A stretch of DNA of 64,000 nt, taken from NCBI GenBank assembly GCA_905116865.2, contig CAJHNH020006201.1:1-64000 (forward strand). Reading direction: 5' to 3'. This DNA is from Candidula unifasciata (taxonomy: Eukaryota; Mollusca; Gastropoda; Stylommatophora; Geomitridae). The notes beneath the pieces were generated by a model. The model was not told where the DNA came from and ran no database searches. It was given only the letters and a program-made list of their open reading frames with translations. This document shows, piece by piece, positions 54,801 to 63,145 of this stretch (its first letter is position 1; each line of letters opens with the position of its first letter). The position numbers and the translations under genes were made by a program.

Positions 54801-56372
54801 GCGTTGCATGTTTACCAGCAATAGCAAGCTGTTTATATATCTTTTTTATGTTCTTTCTGTTTGCCAGCAATGATAAGTTGTTTGCGTATGAGCATTCTCT
54901 GTGAGTTATTATATGTCTGTGTGTTTCTTAATTCTGGACTTTTAACAAAACAACACAATCATGCGAAGCAAGAGTTATGCTGCTTTATTTCAGAAAGTTT
55001 TAAAAATGTTGTGGACAAACAGAAAGAGAAAAGAACATAATTTTTTGAATGAGGGCAAGTCAGAAGAGAAAATTTAAATATAAGATTTTTTTTTTAAACT
55101 GTTCTTTTTGCTGCGGAGCCAGGACCTGAACCATGACCTTCCAATCTGCAAGCGTAGTAACATATAGAACACTGCCATGGTAATATTTTATGGATATGAT
55201 AGTAGCTCATGGTGGGAAAGAGAAAAAAAATGCTGCTTCTTTGCAACTGTCCTGGAAACTTCAACTGTCTTACATGAGGCACTTGTCTGTAACATCTAAT
55301 TTCCTTCCATATTTTCCAAGAACCTTTTATTTATGCTTTTTTTCTATGCATTTATAGATCATCATCCCATAACACTCCGTGTCGTTAGGTCACCAGTTTC
55401 TGTTCACTGTCTGATCAGCTTCCCCCGCCTGTGAGGGTCAGATGCCATGGACTTCATGATTGCATGCCTGAGGCCTGTCAGATCAGTCAAGTCCCGAATC
55501 TGTGTCTTTCTTGGTCTGCCTCTACTCCTCTACTGAGCCCTGTAGTATTATTGTCTTTGAGAGGCTGATATATCTTATATATCTGTACCATTGCATTTTC
55601 TGTCTTTTTACTTAGTTGAAAGAGGTTTATAGTTGCCAATGTGGTTGGTAATTATACAGCAAACCTTGTCATTTGTTGTGTGGTCTCTGTATGATATGCT
55701 ATGCATTTTTCAGAAATATGCATTTCTAATGGTTGTATCTTCTTTTTGAGTTCAGCTGTTTTATAGATTTCCACTTTATTTCTCAGTAATGATTGGAATT
55801 CAGATTAAGGGATGCCTCTTGATACCGCTACTTTTTTTTTTAATGTTCTCAGTCAGTATTATTACTTTTTTTTTCATTCATTCTTTTTTGTTACTTTGGG
55901 TGGGGGGGGGGGGGGTGTTCAAAAATTGTTCAGTGAAAAACTGTGTTTGCATATATGCGCCTCATAATATGGTTTGATATTTCAGTTTTTAAAAATACAC
56001 ATCAAAAGGAAAGTATTAAACTTTTAAAATACATGAGCGAATTCAGGATGTTCTGTTTTTCGTATATTTTGTTCTTCATATTAGTTTTTTATATAAAATT
56101 CCATGTCACTTTTAACAGTTTGTTCCATTTATGTATGTTACATGATCATATTTGTATATTTGCAGTGTTTCCAGTACCCAAACTTCTTCCGTGTCGTCTT
56201 GACAATACCAACAGAGAAAGTAATAGAAGCTTGCGACAGAATCAGAGCCTTCTGTGAAAGACATTTCCGACCTGGAATGAGTGTAATTAATAAATATGAT
56301 TTAACATTTAAGAGAATCATGAATGGATTACAAATCAATGGATGCAGTGAAATGTTTGATGTTGAGAAATGA
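44039..56372 (+). CDS. TAT: Tyrosine aminotransferase, 11 coding exons
   Basis: Tyrosine aminotransferase transfers the amino group of tyrosine to 2-oxoglutarate, giving 4-hydroxyphenylpyruvate, the first step of tyrosine breakdown; it is a PLP enzyme of fold type I. I joined exons 44039-44186, 45338-45442, 46376-46443, 46753-46911, 47572-47763, 49408-49490, 50704-50770, 51555-51683, 52311-52394, 54684-54782 and 56166-56372. Every intron starts GT and ends AG, and the frame stays open for 446 residues plus TGA. Visible landmarks are FNPIRSIVE near residue 25, NGYAPSVG (78-85), SGCSGALDL (113-121), [11 protein letters not shown] (187-197), ADEIY (217-221, D218 and Y221 for PLP), GGLTKRF with Schiff-base K251, PGWRLGW (R259) and NFFRVV with carboxylate-binding R387. 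The vertebrate enzyme is about 454 residues and has a longer N-terminus. An in-frame TAA at 44015 precedes the chosen ATG. An acceptor-like TTTTCAG ending at 44003 suggests a non-coding 5' exon further upstream. No clear AATAAA follows the stop nearby. Confidence 0.95.
44360..44778 (+). repeat. hAT-like repeat in TAT intron 1, split by family A
   Basis: GTCATGAAAACAAAACAGCG, CAGCTTGATGTGGAGAGTGA and, after the family A insertion, ACAAAACAGTTTC and TATTTGGACACTAAAT match 35640-35835. Intron 1 is 44187-45337. Confidence 0.75.
44486..44715 (-). repeat. Family A copy 9, nested in TAT intron 1
   Basis: Left end TTGCTTGTTTGTTGTACCCC has a (TTGT)-type tail; right end has the stem CATCCC/GGGGA. It sits inside the hAT-like repeat. 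Confidence 0.92.
44880..45062 (+). pseudogene. LINE family S 3' end in TAT intron 1
   Basis: GACATTATAACCAACTTCTC, ATGGGAAGACTGAGCATGC and CCCAATGTGTGGTGACTTGT correspond to 15790-15885. Translation shows HAxECPMCGD, a CX2C zinc-binding end. Confidence 0.7.
45338..45442 (+). CDS. TAT: TAT exon 2, residues 50-84
   Basis: Follows TTTCTAG. Encodes [10 protein letters not shown] and FNGYAPSV, matching the substrate-binding strand of TAT. It ends one base into codon 85 before GTGAGACA. Confidence 0.95.
45455..45612. repeat. ATCATAGAATCATATCATA minisatellite in TAT intron 2
   Basis: Four to five degenerate copies of about 35-38 bp, AT-rich, starting shortly after the exon 2 donor. The rest of intron 2 (to 46375) shows nothing recognised. 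Confidence 0.85.
46376..46443 (+). CDS. TAT: TAT exon 3, residues 85-107
   Basis: A 68-bp exon between TTTTCAG and GTACGTAT encoding [20 protein letters not shown] plus EAK. It brings the reading frame to phase 0. It is found only by joining splice sites. Confidence 0.93.
46485..46640 (+). repeat. Family K tRNA-like SINE head in TAT intron 3
   Basis: GTTGGCACGTTGTGTAATGG and TTAACAAGCAAGGCTGTGAT resemble sequences inside the Helitron-like element and at 58757. Confidence 0.55.
46753..46911 (+). CDS. TAT: TAT exon 4, residues 108-160
   Basis: Encodes [14 protein letters not shown], the glycine-rich turn that holds the PLP phosphate, then [20 protein letters not shown]. Flanked by TTTCAG and GTATGACA; exactly 53 codons. 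Confidence 0.96.
46990..47045 (-). pseudogene. LINE family Q fragment in TAT intron 4
   Basis: GATCTTGGTGTTGCGAGACA, GACACTTTGACTTT and AACAGATGTTGA match 12735-12781. Confidence 0.75.
47215..47515 (+). repeat. Family B copy in TAT intron 4
   Basis: CCTTGTGGGTTCCCATTTTG, CTTGTCGTAAAAGGTGACTC and GTGAACACCCAGAAATTTCC follow family B with many changes; it ends about 57 bp before exon 5. Confidence 0.82.
47572..47763 (+). CDS. TAT: TAT exon 5, residues 161-224
   Basis: Encodes [12 protein letters not shown], the [11 protein letters not shown] loop (N190 near the PLP ring) and ADEIYEHF, where D218 pairs with the pyridine nitrogen and Y221 with the ring oxygen. Flanked by AACAG and GTGAGTAA; 64 codons. 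Confidence 0.96.
47905..48010 (+). repeat. AAGTGCCAG repeat, TAT intron 5
   Basis: AAGTGCCAGCACTCACCACA is found inverted at about 51970-52000 in intron 8. Family unknown. Confidence 0.5.
48628..48652. repeat. Poly-C tract in TAT intron 5
   Basis: Twenty-five nearly pure C residues; a G tract follows at 48800-48816. Confidence 0.95.
48775..49295 (+). repeat. Family B copy in TAT intron 5, interrupted
   Basis: AGGACCCCATATTGG..., AAAGCATGTCACAAAAGTTG, TCATCTACCTGA, then after family A GAGAGGTCTGCAATAC, AACAACCAGAACTTTCTGCC and a GAAAAAGAAG tail. Confidence 0.85.
48916..49147 (-). mobile_element. Family A copy 10 inside family B, with TSD
   Basis: CATCTACCTGA (48905-48915) and CATCTATCTGA (49148-49158) form an 11-bp duplication with one change. 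The right end has the perfect stem ACGTCC/GGACGT. The tail is (CTGA)n, matching the last four bases of the target. Confidence 0.93.
49408..49490 (+). CDS. TAT: TAT exon 6, residues 225-251
   Basis: Encodes [20 protein letters not shown] then ACGGLTK, ending with Schiff-base K251 and two bases of the Arg252 codon. Flanked by TTTTCAG and GTGAGAAA. Confidence 0.96.
49545..49725 (-). repeat. Family B copy in TAT intron 6
   Basis: TTCTTCTTCTTCACC just before it is its tail; TGGCTGTAAACTCAGG, TTACAACATGCTTGTTGG and CCGGAACCCATGGGG follow. The centre is deleted. Confidence 0.82.
50548..50658 (-). pseudogene. LINE family P 3' end beside the exon 7 acceptor
   Basis: CAGGTCCTTTTCAGAATGTC, CTTTCGCCAGCTCTCCCAC and CAAGGTGTCACTTATATT match the P terminus. 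Only about 45 bp separate it from TAT exon 7. Confidence 0.8.
50704..50770 (+). CDS. TAT: TAT exon 7, residues 252-274
   Basis: A 67-bp exon encoding [20 protein letters not shown] plus FSE; R259 is the phosphate-binding arginine. The acceptor (CTTCCAG) lies about 50 bp downstream of a LINE-derived fragment. Confidence 0.95.
50880..51115 (+). pseudogene. Possible Penelope-like GIY-YIG fragment
   Basis: In TAT intron 7 one frame reads [20 protein letters not shown], recalling the Y.G.T.R.L..R..EH signature of the GIY-YIG nuclease of Penelope-like elements. Continuing pieces are out of frame. Short and degraded, so uncertain. Confidence 0.35.
51555..51683 (+). CDS. TAT: TAT exon 8, residues 275-317
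   Basis: Encodes [20 protein letters not shown] followed by SAIPEIL and the helix ending NYIE; 43 codons between TTTTTCAG and GTAAGTAA. The KLSQRILGP segment is closely TAT-like. Confidence 0.95.
51800..52130. repeat. CT, CA and CATA microsatellites in TAT intron 8
   Basis: (CT)n at 51801-51868, (CA)n to 51885, and (CATA)n at 52060-52130; between them lies the inverted AAGTGCCAG repeat (51905-52045). Confidence 0.93.
52311..52394 (+). CDS. TAT: TAT exon 9, residues 318-345
   Basis: Encodes [20 protein letters not shown] then PQGAMYMM, the small-domain stretch that precedes the VGI strand in TAT. Flanked by TCTTCTAG and GTATGTTC. Confidence 0.95.
52695..52840 (+). pseudogene. LINE family Q 3' tip in TAT intron 9
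   Basis: AATGTCCAGACAGACCTGCA, CACCTGGAAAGAGAAGGCCA and TTGGAATGCTGAAGAAGAAG match 31550-31685, with a short GAA tail. Confidence 0.82.
53031..53462 (-). pseudogene. LINE family U-like RT thumb in TAT intron 9
   Basis: Minus-strand pieces [17 protein letters not shown] and [18 protein letters not shown] match the thumb region of LINE reverse transcriptases. TTCTTCTTC at 53030-53038 is its GAA tail. The order of events suggests it entered family B first. Confidence 0.7.
53519..53781 (-). mobile_element. Family E SINE with 14-bp TSD and inverted end
   Basis: Direct repeats CTTGTACAAAATCT at 53505-53518 and 53782-53795 delimit it. Read on the minus strand it has a tRNA-like head (GGTGAGGCGCAGACG, box B GGTTCAATTCCC), the ATGTTGTCTAGTGTGTTC body and a C6 run near its 3' end. 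Its 5' end carries a 36-bp copy of its own body in inverted orientation (53747-53782 versus 53577-53612, identical). Confidence 0.88.
54120..54297 (+). pseudogene. LINE 3' end fragment with GAA tail, TAT intron 9
   Basis: One frame approximates [17 protein letters not shown] and runs into GAATGCAGAAGAAGAAAA. Family uncertain. Confidence 0.45.
54684..54782 (+). CDS. TAT: TAT exon 10, residues 346-378
   Basis: Encodes [20 protein letters not shown] and [13 protein letters not shown]. It follows TTTCTACGAAG, a weaker acceptor than the others, and precedes GTAAGTTT. Intron 9 before it is the longest (2289 bp). Confidence 0.95.
55090..55165 (-). repeat. SINE D1 head fragment in TAT intron 10
   Basis: GCGGAGCCAGGACCTGAACC and ATGACCTTCCAATCTGCAAG are a reversed tRNA-like head. 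Confidence 0.55.
55355..55570 (-). pseudogene. LINE family V 3' end in TAT intron 10
   Basis: Reverse complement of the copy at 56610: TAACACTCCGTGTCGTTAGG, TTTCTTGGTCTGCCTCTACT, CCTCTACTGAGCCCTG. Confidence 0.7.
56166..56372 (+). CDS. TAT: TAT exon 11 and stop, residues 379-446
   Basis: Encodes [20 protein letters not shown] with R387, a helix ending CERHF, then a tail ([20 protein letters not shown]) without obvious counterpart in the vertebrate enzyme. TGA at 56370-56372. Confidence 0.94.
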   Translation, partial: CFQYPNFFRVVLTIPTEKVIEACDRIRAFCERHFRPGMSVINKYDLTFKRIMNGLQINGCSEMFDVEK

Positions 56373-56609
56373 TTCTATGTAAAATATTATCCAGTAATTT
56401 ATTCCTGAAATGACATTGCCAACAGGCATCGACATTCATGTCTCTCCACAACTGCTCAGTTCTGTTTATATCTTTCTTGCCATGATATGCCTTATGCTGT
56501 ATATATTTTTTAAAGAGATTACAAGTTCAAATTTATAATTAATTAAGCAGTTTTTAACTCTCTGTATTTAAAACTTTTAAAGGTGGTGTAGCACACTGGC
56601 AACTATCAA

Positions 56610-56892
56610 CCTCTTTTAACTACAGTGAAAAGGCGAAAAAATGCAATGGTATGGACATGTAATAAGATCTAACAGCCTCTCAAAAACAATACTGCAGGGC
56701 TCAGTAGAGGGAAAGAGGAGAAGAGGCAGACCAAGAAAGACCTGGTTACAGAACCTGACTGACTGGACAGACAGGCCTCAGGCATGCAACCATAAAGTGC
56801 ATCGCAACTGACCGCCGAAGGTGGAGAGAGAGCTGATTAGGCAACAGAAACTGGTGACCCAATGGCACATAGTGTTACAGGACGAGGATTAA
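56610..56892 (+). pseudogene. LINE family V 3' end, downstream of TAT
   Basis: One frame reads KRRKNAMVWTC-like then SLSKTILQGSVEGKRRRGRP and RKTWLQNLTDWT, the usual C-terminus after a LINE RT. Lies 240 bp past the TAT stop, on the same strand. Confidence 0.75.
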
Positions 56893-56980
56893 GGGTCGTG
56901 TAGAATTGTCTTTTAAAACTGACATCTTATCCTACATTCCAGTTGATTTAAAAAAGGAGCCTTTTTCTTTAATCTTGCTA

Positions 56981-57202
56981 ATCATAACCTTCCATCCTTT
57001 TCAGGATGAATTTTTCGTTGTTTGAAGCCCTACCCTGGCTCTTGCCAGCGGCCACAATATAGCCTGGCCATAAATATAGCCTAAATGCTGAATGCGGTTT
57101 CTGGGACCTCTCCATGGTGATCCTCACCCACATGGTGGCACATTGTGTCATTGGGTGTTTATCGCTTGTGTGATGTCCTGGTGGGGTAGAAAGTCAGTCA
57201 GT
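56981..57202 (+). mobile_element. Family A copy 11, full-length with 14-bp TSD
   Basis: CTTTAATCTTGCTA (56967-56980) and CTTTATTCTTGCTA (57203-57216) flank it. The 5' stem is CATCCT (56993-56998) with AGGATG (57003-57008), loop TTTC. The 3' end reads GGTGGGGTAGAAAGTCAGTC, a (GTCA)n tail. Confidence 0.95.
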
Positions 57203-57216
57203 CTTTATTCTTGCTA

Positions 57217-58750
57217 TCTTGATATCGACCACATCTCCCAACTGTTTGATCACTAATATTTGCTTGCCACAAAATCACTCAAATGCCCTGATTTAATGTG
57301 ACTGTTTACCTGTTTGTTTTTTGTACCTTGTTAAAATCACTTCACACTGATTCGTGATACAGAAATTTGTTGTTATTTTATATCATGGCACTTACCTAAT
57401 GTAATGACCATTTAAAACCTTGTGTTATTTGTTATTCAATGGACCTGTTATATTACTGTGATATTGTCAAAGATAGTAGCCATTAATTCAGGGCAGCCCT
57501 GTCACAAAATAGACATATAAAGTAGCAGACGTTTGAGAACAAAGTAGTGAGGAAGCAGAATTAGTCATCTCACATATCTAGTATATTCTAGATACTTCAT
57601 ACTCATAAGGTATAATTTGTTTTGGGAGTCGTTTATTATTACGTACAGCTGATATCTCTTCGCTGCCTGTATTCACTACTTTTTTTAAGAAAGGGCAGAA
57701 TATGGCAGGGAGGGGAGGGCTGAATGAGTCTTGAGCCTAACAGTTGAAGGCTGCATGGCTAGTGCCGACACTACAGACTATGTATGTTTTTGTTAAAAGA
57801 CAAAAGACCAGTTTTTCATAGTATTTCATAACATTTATGGTGAGGCCAATATTGACCAGCTGTTTTGTTTCGTTCCCCCGCACCCCACCCCCCCCCCCCC
57901 CCCACGTTATACTTTTTAATGATTTTCTATGTTATCCATGCATAAATATAATTTAAGGGAGATATATGGAAATAACTCTGAAAGTCCCTGCCTGGTCCCG
58001 ACTTTGTAACCATCAGGGACCCTGATATAACCTTATGTTTGAATGAGATTAACCGAGGCATACTGGGATTGGTACAGGGGTTTCTCATCCATGTATTTAT
58101 CTTGCAGACTGCAATCCCTAGGGGAACAAACTGCAGTAACACTGAACTTTAACAATTAAGGAAAACACACACAAAGAGAAATAAGAGTTTGCACTAAACA
58201 TGAAAAAACTTTCTTCTGTTAGGGATAAAACAGTTACACTGTGAATACCTGGCCAGCGCTGTACATTTGTATATTACTGTACATGTTGTAAAATGTAATT
58301 TTATCAAGTATTTGATTACAATATCCTTCCAATCAGCAACATTCCTATATCTGTACATTCATAAACTGCCATTGTTTGTATCAAATTCATATTTGTATGC
58401 AAATTTGAATTAAAAAGTGGTGGGTGGAGAGACAAGAGAGTGAGCATTGTAAACATTGCTTTTTTTTTTTTTTTGCCACTCCATCTCTTTCTTTGTCTCT
58501 CTTGGTAGATTTTTCTGGAGATTCCTGATGCTAGGCAAAAATTATTCGGCTGAACAGGGCATACTCTTTGTGACTGTTGGCCTGCTGTTTTAAGAAAAAA
58601 CATGCTGTGATTGTTCATTCTTTTATCAGTACCTCTGTAATCTCCTGTTGCCAACTCCACCAGAGCCTGTTCTGAGTTAACTGTCTTCAGTCACAGAAGA
58701 TTTCTCCTTTTTATTTGTCTGCTACTACTTTTGCTTCTTCTGTGTCTGCC
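57217..58750. other. TAT 3' flank, largely unassigned
   Basis: May include 3' untranslated sequence but no convincing poly(A) signal close to the stop is seen; an ATTAAA lies near 58410. C run at 57886-57903, T run at 58459-58475. No gene recognised. Confidence 0.4.
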
Positions 58751-58752
58751 TT

Positions 58753-58945
58753 TTGAAGTACAGCTGGTATATTGTGTTGTGGTTTACAGTTAGGCTGTGA
58801 TAATTGTGCCTTTTGGCAACACATCCAAGTTCACCATATATCAGTTGTCTTTTACAATATGCTTGTTAAGGAGTGTGTCCACACCCCCAACCCCCTTAAA
58901 ATGGGGTCCAAAGACCCACATGTTGAGGATTGTGATCCATGGATC
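58753..58945 (-). repeat. Family K piece and family B remnant
   Basis: TGTGTTGTGGTTTACAGTTA resembles family K; TTTTACAATATGCTTGTTAA and AAAGACCCACATG recall reversed family B. Poorly preserved. Confidence 0.45.
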
Positions 58946-59242
58946 CTGACACATTTCTAAATGATTGCATTGTTGTGTACCAGTTATCTGTAAATTGCTT
59001 TTCACGTGCACAAATTATGTTTATAACATGTATGTAAGATTTGCTTTGTACTTTATACAAATTGCTGAGACCATGACACTTGAACAACTACTACTTGTGT
59101 TGGTCTATAGAAACCAGAGTATCATTCGGTGGAGGACCAGTGTTCCCAATGTTCTTTTCTGATTTGTTCCAAATGTCACAAAGTGAAGAGCATTAAATCA
59201 CTGATTATATCTTATTACTGTGATCTTTTTATATTTTATATG

Positions 59243-59272
59243 GGGGGGGTGGGGGGGGGGGGGGGGGGGGGA
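59243..59272. repeat. Poly-G tract
   Basis: About 28 G residues with one T. The region 58950-59240 before it shows nothing recognised. Confidence 0.95.
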
Positions 59273-59439
59273 GAGAACGAGGATGTGACTGCTGAAAGAT
59301 AATAGTTGACTGGAGTGATCAAGATTTAGGAGAAACTACAATGATTCTCAACTACTTTTGTTCCTTTCTCATGCTCTCTTTTTATCTCAACGCTCCCCCT
59401 TTTTCCTCTCTTTATTTTCCTCTGCACCACTTGGTGGTG

Positions 59440-59728
59440 AATTGTTGTATGACAAGTTAGATATTGTGAGGGCCCTTTGGGAGCAAGTGAACACTGTGGA
59501 GGCACAGATAGATCATTACGGTCTAAAAATAATGGCGCTGCAAGGAGTTACCAGGGGATCTGGCCAAGGCATAACACTCAGGGGAAGGATGAGACGGATA
59601 TATATTCAGACAGTTACTGGTACCGTCGGAACTGGAACTCTTCGCTTGCTGCTGAAGATGGGGACTGAGCACTTATGGGAGTGTCCTGAATGCTGTGATG
59701 TCAATTCCTAATTCAACATTCAACCAAT
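59440..59728 (+). pseudogene. LINE-like fragment with CX2C end
   Basis: A 117-residue frame (59358-59711) ends GTGTLRLLLKMGTEHLWECP then ECCDVNS. The second half recurs at 20750-20850, so it is repetitive. The CPECC zinc-binding-like end and position suggest a LINE 3' terminus. Confidence 0.6.
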
Positions 59729-59779
59729 CCTCTATTTTGTATAATGTGAATTGAGTTAATTAAAACCTAGAGCTTAACA

Positions 59780-60410
59780 TATGAGAGAATAATGTGTTTA
59801 GCCACATTTTGAGAGGCGAGAAGCTGGAAAAAAATTGTGACATCTGAAAAAGTTTATAAAGAGTGACATGTGGAGAAACAACGAGAGACAGTTCTTTTCA
59901 GTGGCATGGAAAGCACAAAAATCGATGTACGCTATGGATGTGCACACAAAATGCACATTAGGTCAATGCCAAATATTAGAAAAAGGATATAAAACCGAAT
60001 GAAAAGTATATCAGCGAGAACAAGAATGCTGCGGCTATGGAGCATATACATAGATTAGACAACACTACACAAAAGCACAATATCACTTATTTTCGTATCT
60101 TGTGGCAGCCAGGTCGATGTCAAGACAATAGTCTGGCGAGACATGTGGGGCCAGGAAAATAAATATACAGGGAGATGCCAGGGGCTGTCACTCGAGAAAA
60201 AGATGAAACTGTGTAGGCAGTTCAGCCCCCTAGGATTTAGAGGAAGCTGTGTTGGCAGTTTAGCCCAGAAGTGGACAACCAAACAGGACTTTACACTGCA
60301 GTGTATGGCTAGTGAAGCTGAAAAAGAAGAACTGTGCTATAAGAGATCACAAGGTGCGTAGAAATATAATCACATCAGTTGGCAAGGTGCTTCCTGAGGA
60401 GGATGATAAG
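59780..60410. other. Unassigned stretch
   Basis: Around 60220-60340 (CAGAAGTGGACAACC, GCTAGTGAAGCTGAAAAAGA) there is faint similarity to the family B 3' end. The rest shows nothing recognised. Confidence 0.35.
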
Positions 60411-60411
60411 C

Positions 60412-60904
<493 letters not shown>

Positions 60905-61015
60905 TGGAGGGGGATCAGGGGGATATGAATTGATCTTCTCGGTGCTCTGTCTTATGCATTGCATAGGTTGCTTCTCTGTCACCAAATGGTTTAAGTTTAC
61001 ATTCCTTCTCCATAT

Positions 61016-61034
61016 ATATATGTGTGTGTGTGTG

Positions 61035-61078
<44 letters not shown>
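61016..61078. repeat. TG/TA microsatellite
   Basis: (TG)n at 61020-61036 followed by (TA)n to 61077. Confidence 0.96.
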
Positions 61079-61080
<2 letters not shown>

Positions 61081-61434
61081 CCTCCTCTTTACCTCCTCCC
61101 TCCCACACACACACATGCACACACTCACACACAAACAAATCTTCTTATATTTATAAAAGTGTTAATTTTACAATGTTGTTAGCTAAAAACAGGGAAACTA
61201 CTGAACCGATTGCTTTCAAATTTGCACACAACATTGCTTTTGACTCAAAGCATGATTTTTTGTCACAAAACCACACAAACTATGAACGATGTAGTTCCAG
61301 CAACGGTCAAATCATTATTTGTTTTGTTGGCGGCCCGGATTTGTTTTTAGCTGACTTGCTATTTTTGGCTGCCGACCTCTTATTGAACTTTGCATTATTA
61401 TATAATCTTATTTCCACTATCGCTCGAGTGTTTG

Positions 61435-61495
61435 GTAGCGTAGTTGGTACATGTTCTACCTATCATGCGGGTGACCCGCGTTCGATTCCCAGCTA
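61435..61495 (+). pseudogene. tRNA-Asp-like module 1
   Basis: GGTAGCGTAGTTGGTACATG (box A) and GTTCGATTCCC (box B) with TATCATGCGGGTGACCCGC between, close to tRNA-Asp but with the anticodon GTC altered to ATC and no matched acceptor stem. Best read as a SINE-type head, not a working tRNA. Confidence 0.75.
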
Positions 61496-61725
61496 GGTAA
61501 TATAATTTTTTTAGCCCTTAACTGGGCGGCTGGCATGTTGTGTTGTGGTTTATGGCTAGGCTGCGATATCTACGCCTTTTTCAGTTTTGGGGTTTACAGC
61601 TAGCCTGCGACAGCGGCGATGTGATGCTCAATGGTCATGTCACAGGTAATCTTCGTTCGCCCTCGAGAGGGCCGTTGGCACGTTGTGTTGTGGTTTACAG
61701 CTATATGACCTAAACTCTTCAGTCT

Positions 61726-61790
61726 TTGGTAGTATAGTTTTAAGTATGCCATCCTTCACGCGGGTGACCGGTGTTCGATTTCCCGCTGGG
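61726..61790 (+). pseudogene. tRNA-Asp-like module 2
   Basis: GGTAGTATAGTTTTAAGTAT and CACGCGGGTGACCGGTGTTC then GATTTCCCG are strongly tRNA-Asp-like. The anticodon loop reads CTTCACG, one base short or altered. Confidence 0.75.
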
Positions 61791-62424
61791 TGATAATTGT
61801 TCTTTTTCCCTTAAGCTGGGTTACAGCTAGGCTGCGATATCTGCACCTTTCGCCCAAAGACATCCGATTTCAGTTAAGTCACAATTAGCCTCCCCGCGAC
61901 CCTTCTCAATCAAAAACTATTCGGCGATGACAGAAACTGTTAACTAAGACGGCTTACAGTCCAGTTTAGTTTGGGTGGACACGGATGCCAAGGTTAAAAA
62001 TCGTTCCCTCGGAGAGGGAGAGATGACGGGTGCGGGTCATTTTTCTCCGCTATTCGTGAGTATAGTGTACTTTTTACTGTGGGTTCCATCACTGGTTACG
62101 TGATGAAGTTTTTTTTTCTATGTCGGGAGCAAAATTAAACTAAATAGTCTGTGGTGACAGCATGCGGCGCTAACTCCTCTTTTCTACACCGACGTACACA
62201 GACAGTAGTGACAGTTTTTGTTGTTGTTGTTGTGATGGTGGTGGTGGTAGTGGTTGCAGTAGTACTGGTATTAGATGGGTGATGTGATAGCTGTTACACT
62301 GGCTACATTTACTTCTCTGTACAAGTTAATGCTACCTATTTAAGTTTGGGTGGACACGGATGCCAAGCTCAATTTAGTTACAATATTTCGTTACATAGTG
62401 ACTTTCCCATCCTTCGGATACGAT

Positions 62425-62450
62425 TATTGGGGGGGGGGGGGGGGGGGGGT
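62425..62450. repeat. Poly-G tract inside the Helitron-like element
   Basis: Twenty consecutive G residues between the tRNA-like region and the tandem array. Confidence 0.97.
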
Positions 62451-62454
62451 TATG

Positions 62455-63145
62455 CCAGACACAGTTAGCTGAGAGAGCCTAGAATATTATTTTAAAGTTC
62501 TCATTTCTTAACTATTTCTATTTTAATAATTTCACCAGGTGATGATTTTTCAATCCTTTGGAGAGGGAGATATGATTAAGGGTGGGGGGGGTATGCCAGT
62601 CACAGTTAGCTGAGAGAGCTTAAAATATTATTTTAAAGTTCTTATTTCTTAACTATTTATATTTAAATAATTTCACCATGGATGATTTTTCAGTCCTTCG
62701 GAGAGGGAGATATGACTTCGCCAGGTGATGATTTTTCAATCTTTCGGAGTGGTAGATATTGTAGGAGTGGGGGGAGCGGGGGGGGGGTGAGAGCGGGGGT
62801 GGGGGGGGGGGTGGGGAGGAAGCCAGACACCGTTAGCTGAGAGAGCCTAGAATATTATTTTAATGTTCTAATTTCTTAACTATTTCAATTTTAATAATTT
62901 CGCCAGATGATGATTTTTCAATCCTATGGAGAGGGAGATATGATTGGTGGACGGGGGGTTATGCCAAACACAGTTAGCTGAGGAAGCTTAAAATATTATT
63001 TTAAAGTTCTTATTTCTCAACTATTTCTATCTGAATAATTTCGCCATGGATGACGTTTCACTCCTTCCGAGAGGGAGATAGGACGCGTCGAGGGGAGAGG
63101 AGGGGGGGAATGCGTATGACAGACACTGTTAGCTGATAGCTATTT
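62455..63145. repeat. 141-bp tandem array with A-B-A-B order
   Basis: Units start with CCAGACACAGTTAGCTGAG-like sequence; the ACAGTTAGC element lies at 62461, 62602, 62829, 62970 and about 63124. Units 1 and 3 share GAGCCTAGAATATTATTTTA; units 2 and 4 share AGCTTAAAATATTATTTTAA and CCATGGATGA. The third spacing is longer because a partial unit and G-rich DNA are inserted. Confidence 0.9.

Noticed and set aside
59358..59711. 117-residue frame as a host zinc-finger gene
   Set aside because: Its C-terminal half recurs at 20.75 kb, so it is part of a repeat.
61435..61790. Functional tRNA-Asp genes
   Set aside because: Anticodon loops are altered, acceptor stems do not pair, and sequence resembles SINE heads.
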